In this document: positions 45,594-53,633 of the stretch, piece after piece
How the letters are laid out: every line of letters begins with the position of its first letter
Numbering within the stretch: the first letter of the stretch is position 1
DNA from: JAFGXT01 sp963677165
GTDB taxonomy: Bacteria; Verrucomicrobiota; Lentisphaeria; Victivallales; SZUA-371
Assembly (NCBI GenBank): GCA_963677165.2
Contig: CAXXSX010000002.1
Span: 1,984,001-2,048,000 of the forward strand
Length of the DNA stretch: 64,000 nt
Direction: 5' to 3'
The notes under the pieces: model-generated
Told to the model about the DNA's origin: nothing
The model's database searches: none
What the model saw: only the letters and a program-made list of their open reading frames with translations
Program-made: the position numbers and the translations under genes

Positions 45594-46286
45594 ATGAAAC
45601 CGTTTTTTATAACCGGAACCGGAACTGACATCGGCAAGACCTTTGTTACAGCCGGAATCGTACAGAAATTTATCGAAGCTGAATATAAGACCGCGCTGGT
45701 AAAGCCGGTCCAGACCGGAACTGATGACTATCCTACCGATGTCGATACCGTAAAATCAATGGTAAACGGACTTTTTCCACTGACTCCCGAGCAGTCTGTA
45801 CCGTTTCATTTCAAGGTCGCGGCGTCACCGCACTTGTCGGCGGAAGTCGAAAACCGTTATCTGCCGATGTCCGATGTGGTAGCGAAATGCCGCGAACTGG
45901 AAAAGATTGAAGGACTGGACGTGATGTTTTTCGAAGGCGCGGGCGGACTGATCGTGCCGCTGAATAACGAACACCATATGCTCGATTTAATTGTTGCGCT
46001 TGGATATCCGGCGGTCGTGGTAACGGACGCACTGCTTGGCGCGATCAACCATTGTATCCTGAGTGTTATGGCAATGCGGGCGGCGGGAGCGAAAATCGCC
46101 GGAATTGTCATTAACAACATGCCGAACGAATCCGATCTCATCGCCGAGGACAACGTAAAAGTCATAAAACGCCTCAGCGGACTCCCGATTTTGGCGGTAG
46201 TGAACCGTTGTGAAGGCAAAGTCACCGGCGACGTACTCGGCAAGGCATTCGCCGAACTCGATATCGACACAATGATGAAAGCTTAG
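45594..46286 (+). CDS. bioD: Dethiobiotin synthetase
   Basis: A 230-residue BioD, which closes the ureido ring of dethiobiotin from diaminopelargonate, CO2 and ATP. The P-loop FITGTGTDIGKTFVTAGI, the substrate-binding VKPVQTG, the FFEGAGGLIVPL motif and the VINN segment are intact. An upstream ATG at 45552 reads through repeat sequence; AAAAGGAAAAG before 45594 gives the real start. No other biotin gene lies in the window. Confidence 0.93.
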   Translation: MKPFFITGTGTDIGKTFVTAGIVQKFIEAEYKTALVKPVQTGTDDYPTDVDTVKSMVNGLFPLTPEQSVPFHFKVAASPHLSAEVENRYLPMSDVVAKCRELEKIEGLDVMFFEGAGGLIVPLNNEHHMLDLIVALGYPAVVVTDALLGAINHCILSVMAMRAAGAKIAGIVINNMPNESDLIAEDNVKVIKRLSGLPILAVVNRCEGKVTGDVLGKAFAELDIDTMMKA

Positions 46287-46302
46287 GTCTGCGAATGAAT
46301 TT

Positions 46303-46374
46303 TGGTAGGGCGTGCTCTCCGCACGCCGTGGTTATTATTGTTGTCCGATAAGTCTGACTAGTCGGACAAAAGAT
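46303..46374 (+). repeat. Short palindromic repeats after bioD
   Basis: GGTAGGGCGTGCTCTCCGCA (46304-46323) is the end segment of the 150-bp element found at 49011 and 54251. It is followed by a TTGTCCGA/TCGGACAA hairpin (about 46342-46370). Confidence 0.6.
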
Positions 46375-46414
46375 AGCGTCGCTGGGGAAATTCTATGTTG
46401 AATGCATGTCGCTG

Positions 46415-46629
46415 GTGCGACGGGCGTTTTCATCGAAAATCGCCCCTACCAGAGAAGCCGCCGCAAAGTAGTGCCAGTTTTGATAAAACCGGCACACCGC
46501 GCACCGGCGCGGCTAAAAAGATATAAAATTTTTGACGCGAAGCGCAGTAGCTTGCGGTCTCCGAACGCAAATAGCAGTTTTGCTGATATCGTATAGATTG
46601 ATGGATAACTGTTAAAGTCACGATTAACC
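46415..46629 (+). repeat. Long composite repeat, copy 1 (about 215 bp)
   Basis: Aligns without net indels to 50770-50984, with only scattered substitutions. It contains the GGGCGTTTTC/GAAAATCGCCC hairpin, AGTGCCAGTTTT/AAAACCGGCAC, CCGCGC-ACCG-GCGCGG, a GACGCGAAGCGC segment and the AGTAGCTTGCGGTCTCCGAA module. A third, shorter relative of its 3' segment continues to about 46690. No coding frame is convincing. Confidence 0.8.
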
Positions 46630-46718
46630 GCAAAATCCGTGTCTACGGCGTTTGCGGCATACGTGCTTTATATGTTCGGAGATCACATGCATTAACGAAT
46701 CGCAAAAGAGGAAAATCG

Positions 46719-47864
46719 ATGTTTTCAAAATTTGTTTTTATATGTTTTTTTGTTCTGATGGGCTATAGCAATGGAAGTGATCTTCAGATACAGTTTACAA
46801 AACAAAAGCAATTTGATGTTAAGGTGAAAGCTGTTTGTCTGGCTTCATTTTTCTCATTTGCCCAGAATTCAAATCAAACCGTCTTATGTACACCTATTGA
46901 AAATGATCCCCCATGGAAATTATCTGTAATTGATAAAATCTCGTCACCGCAGGAAAGACAGTTAGTTGTTTCTCCTGATCCTGATAAACTGCTTATGACA
47001 TCAGATAATTTTATATATGTAATTGATAGAAAAAGTCTTAAGATTATAGATAAGATATCTCCGGATATACCGGAAAAATCTAACTGGAGTATTAGTTCCT
47101 TTCTGGAAGTAGCTAATGATGCAGTCTATTTCAGTATAGATATATCGGCTGGAAATAACAAAAATAGTGTATATAAGGGAAAGTTTCCTTTGTTAAAAAA
47201 TAATTTTTCATTAGAAAGATTATTCAATGTTTATCCGTGGACTGATCATGTTTTATGTAAATGGAGAAAATCTTCACAATCTTATGAATATAGTTTCTTT
47301 TCCGGAGGAAAGTTATATACGGTACCAACTCAAAATTTTTCTATTGACTTGAATAAACAGATGACATATCAGGAGTTTAAGCAGCTCCGAAAATTAAAAA
47401 ATAAAATAAATAGATCAGATATAAGAATGATTGATTTTGATGAGAAGTATGGTTGGCTCATATCTCGTAACGGCTTGGATGAACAAACCGGTATGAGATT
47501 CGATACTGTATATCATATAAAACCTTCTTCGAGCGGATACAGTGTTGTTTCAAACGGTTACAATGCTTTTTGGGGACCAGCAGGAGAAATATATTTTTTC
47601 AAAGAGACGCAACTTATTGTACTGGATAAAAGGGGCAAAGAAATCCCAGTATATAATTTCGCTAAATCGTCAAATAATAATGTAAAACCCAACCTCAGTT
47701 CAGATAGGCGATTTCTGGCGATTCTTTCTTCTGAGGCAGAATTAATGATTTTTGATTTAAAGAACAAACAATATATTACAGAGTCATTACCTAAGAAAAT
47801 TGTTCGAATAGGTAATACAAATGGTTTATTTCATTTCACGAATGTTTGCGGCGTTTTTTATTGA
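46719..47864 (+). CDS. Secreted hypothetical protein, 381 aa, AT-rich
   Basis: Not recognised. A signal peptide (residues 1-20, FVFICFFVLMGYSNGS) is followed by repeating short strand patterns (SPDPDKLLMTSDNFIYVIDR, LSSDRRFLAILSSEAELMIFDL) that resemble the blades of a beta-propeller of the YncE/WD-like kind. GAGG lies about eight bases before the ATG. The base composition is far more AT-rich than the core genes, and the gene sits between repeats, which suggests acquired DNA. Confidence 0.65.
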   Translation: MFSKFVFICFFVLMGYSNGSDLQIQFTKQKQFDVKVKAVCLASFFSFAQNSNQTVLCTPIENDPPWKLSVIDKISSPQERQLVVSPDPDKLLMTSDNFIYVIDRKSLKIIDKISPDIPEKSNWSISSFLEVANDAVYFSIDISAGNNKNSVYKGKFPLLKNNFSLERLFNVYPWTDHVLCKWRKSSQSYEYSFFSGGKLYTVPTQNFSIDLNKQMTYQEFKQLRKLKNKINRSDIRMIDFDEKYGWLISRNGLDEQTGMRFDTVYHIKPSSSGYSVVSNGYNAFWGPAGEIYFFKETQLIVLDKRGKEIPVYNFAKSSNNNVKPNLSSDRRFLAILSSEAELMIFDLKNKQYITESLPKKIVRIGNTNGLFHFTNVCGVFY

Positions 47865-48014
47865 TTTTTTCTATTATAAAAATTAAGAGTTAGAAATGTG
47901 TATCGCTGGATTCGAATCAAACTGAGAATAAAATAAGCTTATTGTATTACTGGAATTTGCATATTTTTGTGAATCATGCTAATTATTATGATAATTAGCA
48001 AGGGGGTATTTATT

Positions 48015-48362
48015 ATGGATTTAGCTAAAACAAATAAAACAAATTTTATAATTACTGCGACTTGCTTGTTTTTGATTGTTTTCATACTCGTTTTTCCGCT
48101 GTTATTTCAAACCTCGAAAATGTATCCTCTGGATTCAATAGAAATGCGTTATTGTCCCACTACCAATCAACGCTATGAACCTATTCCTATTGATGTAATA
48201 AAATATCCCAAAGTTTATACCGGAAAATTAGATATCTATATGCTTCCTCATGTTTACGTTCCATTAATTCTAGTTGCAGTTTACCTCGCATATGTTTTGG
48301 TTCAAAGCCGTAGAGCCATCAAGGAAAATGATAAAAAAATGAAGCAGGAACCAACAAAGTAA
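48015..48362 (+). CDS. Small membrane protein with two transmembrane helices
   Basis: A 115-residue protein of unknown function. Helix 1 (about 15-35, TATCLFLIVFILVFPLLF) and helix 2 (about 83-102, HVYVPLILVAVYLAYVLV) flank an extracytoplasmic stretch with two Tyr-rich motifs (MRYCPTTNQRYEPI), and the Lys-rich tail is cytoplasmic. AAGGGGG precedes the ATG at 48015, so the longer frame from 47976 is not used. AT-rich like its neighbour. Confidence 0.6.
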   Translation: MDLAKTNKTNFIITATCLFLIVFILVFPLLFQTSKMYPLDSIEMRYCPTTNQRYEPIPIDVIKYPKVYTGKLDIYMLPHVYVPLILVAVYLAYVLVQSRRAIKENDKKMKQEPTK

Positions 48363-48396
48363 CCATAGTTCTGATTTATGAGAGCTTGTCAGGGAA

Positions 48397-48703
48397 CTAT
48401 GAGTCCAGACGATTTATCCAGTACAGTGGTTTTCTTGCTCCATGGGCAACAGCAAGAACATAAACGATATTGGGATCAACCCGATAAAAGACCTTGTGAC
48501 CAAAACGTTTCGTGTAGATTGACCGTATATCAGGAAATTCAGGAGCGACAACAGGCCAAGCTTCCGGAAATTGTTTTATTTGTTCGAAGGCTGTTTTTTT
48601 GAGTTGCGATAAATTCCGCACCTAATCCTTCCGAAAGAGAATTATAATATTCAGCAGAATCGTCAAGTTCCTTGTATGCCAACTTATGAAACTCAATGTT
48701 CAT
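48397..48703 (-). pseudogene. Frameshifted RelE/ParE-family toxin
   Basis: The ATG at 48703 overlaps the antitoxin stop (ATGA) and begins MNIEFHKLAYKELDDSAEYY, a typical ParE/RelE N-terminus, but this frame stops early. The next frame carries the rest of the toxin: LKKTAFEQIKQFPEAWPVV, then KVFYRVDPNIVYVLAVAHG and RKPLYWINR, the conserved RelE C-terminus. One extra base near 48604 (the TT in GAGTTGCG on the plus strand) separates the halves. With it removed the protein would be 101 residues, normal for the family. Either the toxin is inactivated or the shift is a sequencing error. Confidence 0.75.
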
Positions 48704-48936
48704 TGTTTTTTTGCATACTTCGCTTCGAGCTCAGCAAATACCTGTTCAGCAGGAATGGTTTTAGACTTACCTGATTTTATATCATCATATCGTCTTTGAG
48801 CTTCCTGTGCCCAAATATGATCGAGTTTTGCTTGTTCAACAGCTAAATCATCCTGCAACTTATCCAACAAGTGCAATTTCGTCTGCGGATCAAGTAAATC
48901 CAATTCATGTTCAAGTTCGCTGACTGTTAGTGACAT
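48700..48936 (-). CDS. Addiction-module antitoxin (unstab_antitox/TIGR02574-like)
   Basis: A 78-residue antitoxin: the N-terminal helix MSLTVSELEHELDLLDPQTK, a central LHLLDKLQDDLAV and the family-defining IWAQEAQRRYDDIKSGKSKT followed by IPAEQVFAELEAK. It binds and neutralises the ParE/RelE toxin encoded by the overlapping downstream gene and probably represses its own promoter. Here it seems intact while the toxin is frameshifted. The frame is open far upstream, but the natural start is the ATG at 48936. Confidence 0.82.
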   Translation of the reverse strand: MSLTVSELEHELDLLDPQTKLHLLDKLQDDLAVEQAKLDHIWAQEAQRRYDDIKSGKSKTIPAEQVFAELEAKYAKKQ

Positions 48937-49010
48937 TATATAACTCCATTTTGCTGTAGTTATTATAGCGTTTATTTCAAAATAATTCAAATATAAGGAA
49001 ATAAAAATGA

Positions 49011-49156
49011 AAGACTCGTGTAAAATGTAGTTTATCGGGTAGGGACGGTTCTCCGTAACCGTCAGCAGTTTTGTGCCTGCGCACAAAATTCCGGGGAACG
49101 GCGCGCTGCGGAGAGCACGCCCTACCAAAATCTGCTCATATCGCATGACTCGTTGA
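49011..49156 (+). repeat. MITE-like palindromic element, copy 1
   Basis: A 146-bp element starting AAGACTCGTG and ending CGCATGACTCG. Inside, GGTAGGGACGGTTCTCCG faces CGGAGAGCACGCCCTACC as an imperfect inverted repeat, with TTTGTGC/GCACAAA in the middle. The second full copy is 54251-54390; fragments occur at 46304 and about 50060-50095. Confidence 0.78.
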
Positions 49157-49210
49157 AAAAGCTTGAGGGAGAGCTTATAGTAATAAATATAATTGAATGC
49201 TTGGCATTCA

Positions 49211-49452
49211 GGTTTTAATAGTAGCTTGCGCTGTCTCAGCGCAAATAGCAATTTCAGCCGATTAGAGCGTAGACATTGATTTTTAGAGAATACGTGTCTA
49301 CGTCGTTTACGAGTGGTCGTGCTTTATGCGCTCGGAGATCGCATGCTACTTTAGAAAAACGTATTAAGTCGTTTGTGGAAGAAAGAAATCCGTGTCTACG
49401 GCGTTTGCGAGTGGTCGTGCTTTATGCGCTGGGGACAGCGCATGCTACTTGG
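49211..49452 (+). repeat. AGTAGCTTGCGCTG module and two tandem GTGTCTACG modules
   Basis: A copy of the AGTAGCTTGCGCTG module (about 49211-49275) is followed by two about 60-bp direct copies (49294-49352 and 49392-49450) running from GTGTCTACG through CGTGCTTTATGCGCT to GCATGCTAC. A diverged copy lies at 46639-46690. No gene is supported between 48937 and 49723. Confidence 0.7.
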
Positions 49453-49546
49453 GAAAAACTAAAATTCGGAGGAATTTTATTCAGATAACTTAAGAAATTT
49501 ACAATCATAGTTTTCACGTGGTGTTCACGTGAATTTTATAGTTCGT

Positions 49547-49663
49547 GTAAACCAAAACCGCCAAATCTTTGCATATAACACGAACAGGAAAACAGTGCCC
49601 CTGTGTATACTCGGGCGGTGTTTGCTTGTTGTTATATGCGGGTCTTGGCGGACCTTGGTTTAC
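49547..49663 (+). other. 117-nt imperfect inverted repeat (large hairpin) upstream of the 49724 gene
   Basis: Paired blocks from the outside in are GTAAACCAA/TTGGTTTAC (49547-49555 with 49655-49663), CCGCCAA/TTGGCGG (49558-49564 with 49645-49651), GCATATAAC/GTTATATGC (49571-49579 with 49631-49639), AAACA/TGTTT and GCCC/GGGC, separated by small internal loops. GTTCGTGT (49541-49548) could instead pair with ACACGAAC (49578-49585), which would break the large helix. A second hairpin GCCGCCCT/AGGGCGGC (49676-49703) lies just before the AAAGGGGGT ribosome-binding site. It could be a regulatory RNA or a degenerate mobile element. Confidence 0.6.
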
Positions 49664-49723
49664 GGCAAGTACAACGCCGCCCTTCTTTTTTTTCGAGGGC
49701 GGCAACTCACAAAGGGGGTTGTC

Positions 49724-50065
49724 ATGGCAATCAGGGAAATCGTGGTACGTGACGGAGAAGTAGTCGTAAAAATGGATGGGATTTTAACCACAGAGGATTT
49801 AGATTTAGCGCAGGGGTATATTTACTTAAATCAGGAATCAATTAAGAAATTAAAACGTCAGGTATTTGACTTTACGGAGGTTGAGGGATGTCAACTGAAT
49901 TCTGCTCAAATCTTTTATCTCGCGGTTCTCGATAATTCAGCAGTACTAACCAATCCCGAAATCGAATTCATCAAAATCGCTCCCAAACTCAGCATTTACG
50001 AAATGTGCTGCGAATGGCATCAGAATATAATCGTCAGAGCCAAAACAAAGATATTGCGTGGGTAG
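49724..50065 (+). CDS. Hypothetical protein, 113 aa
   Basis: Not recognised. AAAGGGGGT at 49711-49719 fixes the ATG at 49724; the open frame upstream runs through the hairpin and is not coding. The product begins MAIREIVVRDGEVVVKMDGI and has an alternating strand/helix pattern reminiscent of small STAS-like proteins, with a Cys pair near the end (YEMCCEWHQN). No signal or membrane segment. The large hairpin in its 5' region suggests unusual control. Confidence 0.6.
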   Translation: MAIREIVVRDGEVVVKMDGILTTEDLDLAQGYIYLNQESIKKLKRQVFDFTEVEGCQLNSAQIFYLAVLDNSAVLTNPEIEFIKIAPKLSIYEMCCEWHQNIIVRAKTKILRG

Positions 50066-50257
50066 GGCGTGCTCATCGCAGAGTGCACGCTGTACCAGCT
50101 GCTTACAAATAATTCAAAAAAGTGTGATTTTTACTTTGAGCTGTTAAGCTGCTCGAAAATATTATTGCCTAATATTTTGTTTTGTTTATAATATTTATTT
50201 GTAATTTGTGTTTTTGTGTTTTATAATATATAAACATTTAAAATGGGGGGTCTTACA

Positions 50258-50707
50258 ATGCTTATTCGTTGTCCTGAATGTGAAACAGAGCTTGTTGTTG
50301 ATGAAAAGTATTGCGGTGAAATTTGTCAGTGTCCAAATTGTTCCGGAGAAATTGCTGTTCCTTTTGAGAATGAAATGTCTTCTCCCAAGAAAAACAATTC
50401 TCTAAGCTTTACGGGAACTCAATCGAAAAAGAAAAATGATACTCCATATAAATCGCCCATGTTAGCTGTAATATTCAGAATCACCGGTTTGCTATCATTT
50501 ATTCTTGCAGTGTTAGTTATTCTTGGTTATTTTGTTGGATCAAATAGTTATACTCCTTTCGAACTGTTTATAGCGGTATTGGTATTTATTGTTAACGGTT
50601 TGGTTCATCTGGGTATTTCCGGAATACTGGAAAATATTGCTAAAACAGCATTCTATACCGAAAAAACATTTAACCACATTGAAATGCTGGTTGACGCCCA
50701 AAACTGA
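50258..50707 (+). CDS. Zinc-ribbon membrane protein, 149 aa
   Basis: Starts with a four-Cys zinc ribbon (IRCPECETELVVDEKYCGEI then CQCPNCSGEIAVPFE), followed by a Ser/Lys-rich linker and two hydrophobic helices (ITGLLSFILAVLVILGYFV and FELFIAVLVFIVNGLVHLGI). GGGGGG directly before the ATG at 50258 is the ribosome-binding site. Function unknown; the ribbon-plus-helices plan resembles the zinc-ribbon protein at 53634 in organisation only. Confidence 0.68.
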   Translation: MLIRCPECETELVVDEKYCGEICQCPNCSGEIAVPFENEMSSPKKNNSLSFTGTQSKKKNDTPYKSPMLAVIFRITGLLSFILAVLVILGYFVGSNSYTPFELFIAVLVFIVNGLVHLGISGILENIAKTAFYTEKTFNHIEMLVDAQN

Positions 50708-50769
50708 TTATATATAGAATTTTGTGAAATTTGGTCTGCAGTGTTTTTCTGTAGAACATTGGAGCTGCC

Positions 50770-50984
50770 GTGCGACGGGCGTTTTCATCGAAAATCGCCC
50801 CTGCCAGAGAAGCCGGGGCAAAGCAGTGCCAGTTTTGATAAAACCGGCACTCCGCGCACCGGCGCGGCTAAAAAGATATAAAATTTTTGACGCGAAGCGC
50901 AGTAGCTTGCGGTCTCCGAACGCAAATAGCAGTTTTGCTGATATCGTGCGGATTTGTGGATAACCTTTAAAGTCACGAATAACC
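50770..50984 (+). repeat. Long composite repeat, copy 2 (about 215 bp)
   Basis: Counterpart of 46415-46629 with the same modules in the same order. The stretch 50985-51199 holds a GACATGCTTTATGCGCTTGG fragment of the GTGTCTACG module and no supported gene. Confidence 0.8.
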
Positions 50985-51199
50985 TGGGATAGACATGCTT
51001 TATGCGCTTGGGATAGTATTGTCCGTAACATTTTTTTATTACACATTGCTTCGCTCGCTTCATAAAAAACATGTTCTGCTTTACCACGAAATGGCTGCAA
51101 GATTTCTTGTTTTTCTGCTTCCGCAAGGAGCAATGCGACTGGAGTTTGAAGCAGTACCCTGGGGCAGGTCTGGTGACCTGTGCGCTCATCGTCGCGCGG

Positions 51200-52159
51200 C
51201 TACTCCTCTATCGCCGGAGGGCGACCGGATGCGACCCGGTGCGAAGTAGTTGCTTCGCAACCTTTTTTCTTCATTTTGGTATAACTGTATAATGCGATGG
51301 CGGCGATCATCAGTACTGCGGCGGCAAAACGTCGCCAGAATACAGCTTGGTTAGTCTTGGCTTCGATATGGCTGAAACCCGCTATCGCAAGCACCACGCC
51401 CAGTGCAATAGACATCAGTCCGCGGCTGGCCTGGACGATATTTCCGAACACTACTCCAAGTGCGGCAAAGCTTCCGAACAGTACCAGCATGGCGCTGAAC
51501 CAGCAAATCGCAAATGGTATAGCGGCGACAAAGGCTTTTTTCGTTTTTTTGATGAAGATCAGTACGGGCAGAGAGCAGATTCCAAGCAGGGAATAGCATA
51601 ATGCTGTACTGGTCATAGCGCTACGCAGTGACCAGTCGCCGGAAATAAAATGTACTGCCTTCCTGCCGAAGATATCTGAAAGAGAATACCCGATGCAGGT
51701 CAGCAATAGCCAGATTACAGCTTTCCAGCTCATTTTTACGCCGCTGAAATTCATCATTACCGCCGCAACCATGCAGAGAATTACCGCTACCCATTGCAGT
51801 CCGGTGATGGCGGTTCCGAATATGGCAAAATTGATTAGTGCCAAAACTACCAGTTTGACTCCAAGCAGCGAGGATGCCCGAGAAGCCTCCAGTTCTTTGA
51901 GCGTCATGAAAAAACTGCCTTGTCCGAGCAGATAGAATACTGCGCAGAGTATGACCGGCACTACGTAGTCGTGATGGCTGAATAATCCGGCTGGAGCCGT
52001 TGCGGGCAGCAGCAGTAGGGCGAAAATTCCCATGATTACCTGTGAGTAGATCATCAGGTGAACAGGACTTGAATGTTTTACTACAAAATGGCGTGAAAAA
52101 ATATATGAACTGGACTGAAGGAACGCCGCGATCAGTCCGTAACAAATTCCGGTTAACAT
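51200..52159 (-). CDS. EamA/DMT-family transporter
   Basis: A 319-residue drug/metabolite transporter with ten predicted membrane helices in two EamA repeats. The first repeat includes YGLIAAFLQSSSYIFSRHFV and the second starts near residue 148 (WLLLTCIGYSLSDIFGRKAV). The last about 20 residues (after YSYTKMKKKG) are encoded by hairpin repeat sequence (GTTGC-GAA-GCAAC at about 51250) and look like an acquired tail. It lies nine bases after pdxB in the same operon; the substrate is unknown. Confidence 0.83.
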   Translation of the reverse strand: MLTGICYGLIAAFLQSSSYIFSRHFVVKHSSPVHLMIYSQVIMGIFALLLLPATAPAGLFSHHDYVVPVILCAVFYLLGQGSFFMTLKELEASRASSLLGVKLVVLALINFAIFGTAITGLQWVAVILCMVAAVMMNFSGVKMSWKAVIWLLLTCIGYSLSDIFGRKAVHFISGDWSLRSAMTSTALCYSLLGICSLPVLIFIKKTKKAFVAAIPFAICWFSAMLVLFGSFAALGVVFGNIVQASRGLMSIALGVVLAIAGFSHIEAKTNQAVFWRRFAAAVLMIAAIALYSYTKMKKKGCEATTSHRVASGRPPAIEE

Positions 52160-52168
52160 TTTTCTATC

Positions 52169-53293
52169 TTAACTTCGGGTCTTGAATCCGAGTTTTTCTG
52201 CAATTTCTTTGATTTCGCCGGGATTAACGATTTCATACGCCTGAAATTCGCGTCTTACCCGGTAATCGCCGCGTTGTTTCTCAAAGGTCTGCGGTGACTG
52301 GCGGAGTAGGCCGGTGTCGAAGCTGATATCATAGCTCTTGTTTACGGCAAAGCAAAGTTTTTCTTCAATTGTTTTTAAATTTTCCGGTATGATTATTTCC
52401 GGTGTGCTTGGTTGTGGTATGTTTTGAACGGTCCAGTCATCAAATCCAAGGTCAAAGAACCGGCTGACCGCCTGAATGCTCATGGCGGTGCCGTTGGCTT
52501 TGCCGTCTGCTGAATATCCGGCAATATGCGGAGTCGCGTATTCAAGCATGGCCAATAGCTCCAGATCAATATCCGGTTCGTTCTCCCATACATCCAGAAC
52601 CGCTCCGCGAATAACGCGATGTCCTAATTCTCTTTTTAATATTTCGCAATCGACAACAGGACCACGCGAACTGTTGATGAGAATGGCGGTTGGTTTCATC
52701 TGGTTGATGAAATTTTCTTCCACCAAATGGAACGTTTTGTCTTGCCCCTCTTTGTTCAGTGGAACATGGAGGGTAATAATATCCGACCGGCGAATGATTT
52801 CATCCAGTTCTTTAAAATCATTAAGCTGCTCATTTCGCTTGCGTGGTGGATCATTTTTCAGTACGGTCATGCCTAGAGCTTCACCGACTTGAGCGACTTT
52901 GCTACCAACGTTACCAATACCCACTACTCCGAGGGTCAGATCCGACAGTGACATCCGGTATTTCAGCGCCAGGTTAAGTATTGCCGAGGTAATGTACTGC
53001 TTGACCGAACCTGAATTGCAGCCTGGTGCGTTGGTCCATGAGATTCCGTGCTTTTGACAATAGTCGTCGTCGATATGGTCAAAGCCGATGGTGGCAGTGG
53101 CGATGAACTGTACCCTTGTTGTGTGAAGAAGAAGTCTGTTGCATTCAGTACGGGTGCGGGTAATAATTGCATCGGCGTCTTTGACATCAACGCGTGAAAT
53201 TTTCGCACCCGGAAGATAAGCCACATCCGCGACCGGTTCAAGCGCTCCTTTGATATAAGGAATCTTATCGTCAATTATTATCTTGCGTCTCAT
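52169..53293 (-). CDS. pdxB: Erythronate-4-phosphate dehydrogenase
   Basis: A 374-residue D-2-hydroxyacid dehydrogenase of the PdxB type, the second step of the DXP-dependent pyridoxal phosphate pathway. It has TATIGFDHIDDDYC and APGCNSGSVKQYI, the Rossmann motif LGVVGIGNVGSKVA, then NSSRGPVVD with Arg, DVWENEPDID with Glu, and ATPHIAGYSADGKANGT with His. The C-terminal extension after the catalytic domain is the PdxB dimerisation region. Its ATG shares one base with the stop of the DUF1805 gene. Confidence 0.9.
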   Translation of the reverse strand: MRRKIIIDDKIPYIKGALEPVADVAYLPGAKISRVDVKDADAIITRTRTECNRLLLHTTRVQFIATATIGFDHIDDDYCQKHGISWTNAPGCNSGSVKQYITSAILNLALKYRMSLSDLTLGVVGIGNVGSKVAQVGEALGMTVLKNDPPRKRNEQLNDFKELDEIIRRSDIITLHVPLNKEGQDKTFHLVEENFINQMKPTAILINSSRGPVVDCEILKRELGHRVIRGAVLDVWENEPDIDLELLAMLEYATPHIAGYSADGKANGTAMSIQAVSRFFDLGFDDWTVQNIPQPSTPEIIIPENLKTIEEKLCFAVNKSYDISFDTGLLRQSPQTFEKQRGDYRVRREFQAYEIVNPGEIKEIAEKLGFKTRS

Positions 53294-53583
53294 CAGCGTC
53301 CTGCGATAATGTTAAGGGCTTCTTTTCCTGTCATGCCTTTGGTTATTCCGGCTTCAACAGCTTTTTTACTTACCTTGAATACTTCCGCATCGTACATGTT
53401 TTCAAACGAATTCACTCCGGTAACGAGGGCGACGCATTCTCCAAGTTTGTCGGCGACTTCAATGTTAAAGTAACCACAGCCAAGGAATCCTCTGTCGCTG
53501 CGGATCATCAGCAGGGAGGCCTTTTCGGTTGGGATCTTGATCCCCTGAAATTCATTGCCGTCGATAGATAGCTGTTCCGTCAT
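53293..53583 (-). CDS. DUF1805 (YunC-like) protein
   Basis: A 96-residue DUF1805 protein with the family pattern around LMIRSDRGFLGCGYFNIEVA and ECVALVTGVNSFENMYDAEV. Function is unknown. It overlaps the start of pdxB by one base and probably shares a transcript with it and the EamA transporter. The start ATG follows an AAGGAAATAG-type ribosome-binding site. Its C-terminal ITKGMTGKEALNIIAGR is typical of the family. Confidence 0.8.
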   Translation of the reverse strand: MTEQLSIDGNEFQGIKIPTEKASLLMIRSDRGFLGCGYFNIEVADKLGECVALVTGVNSFENMYDAEVFKVSKKAVEAGITKGMTGKEALNIIAGR

Positions 53584-53633
53584 ATAACTATTTCCTTAAA
53601 TATTTTAATGATATAACTATATAACTATACAGA

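Noticed and set aside
47895..47930. tRNA T-arm-like GATTCGAATC
   Set aside because: No acceptor, D or anticodon arm can be drawn around it.
49547..49663. Integron attC site
   Set aside because: ATATAAC/GTTATAT only loosely resembles the R-box consensus, the L-boxes and extrahelical bases are not in the expected places, and no integrase or cassette array is seen.
50995..51249. Plus-strand frame of 84 codons with a hydrophobic start
   Set aside because: It begins in a repeat module and ends in the repeat tail of the opposite-strand transporter; no ribosome-binding site.
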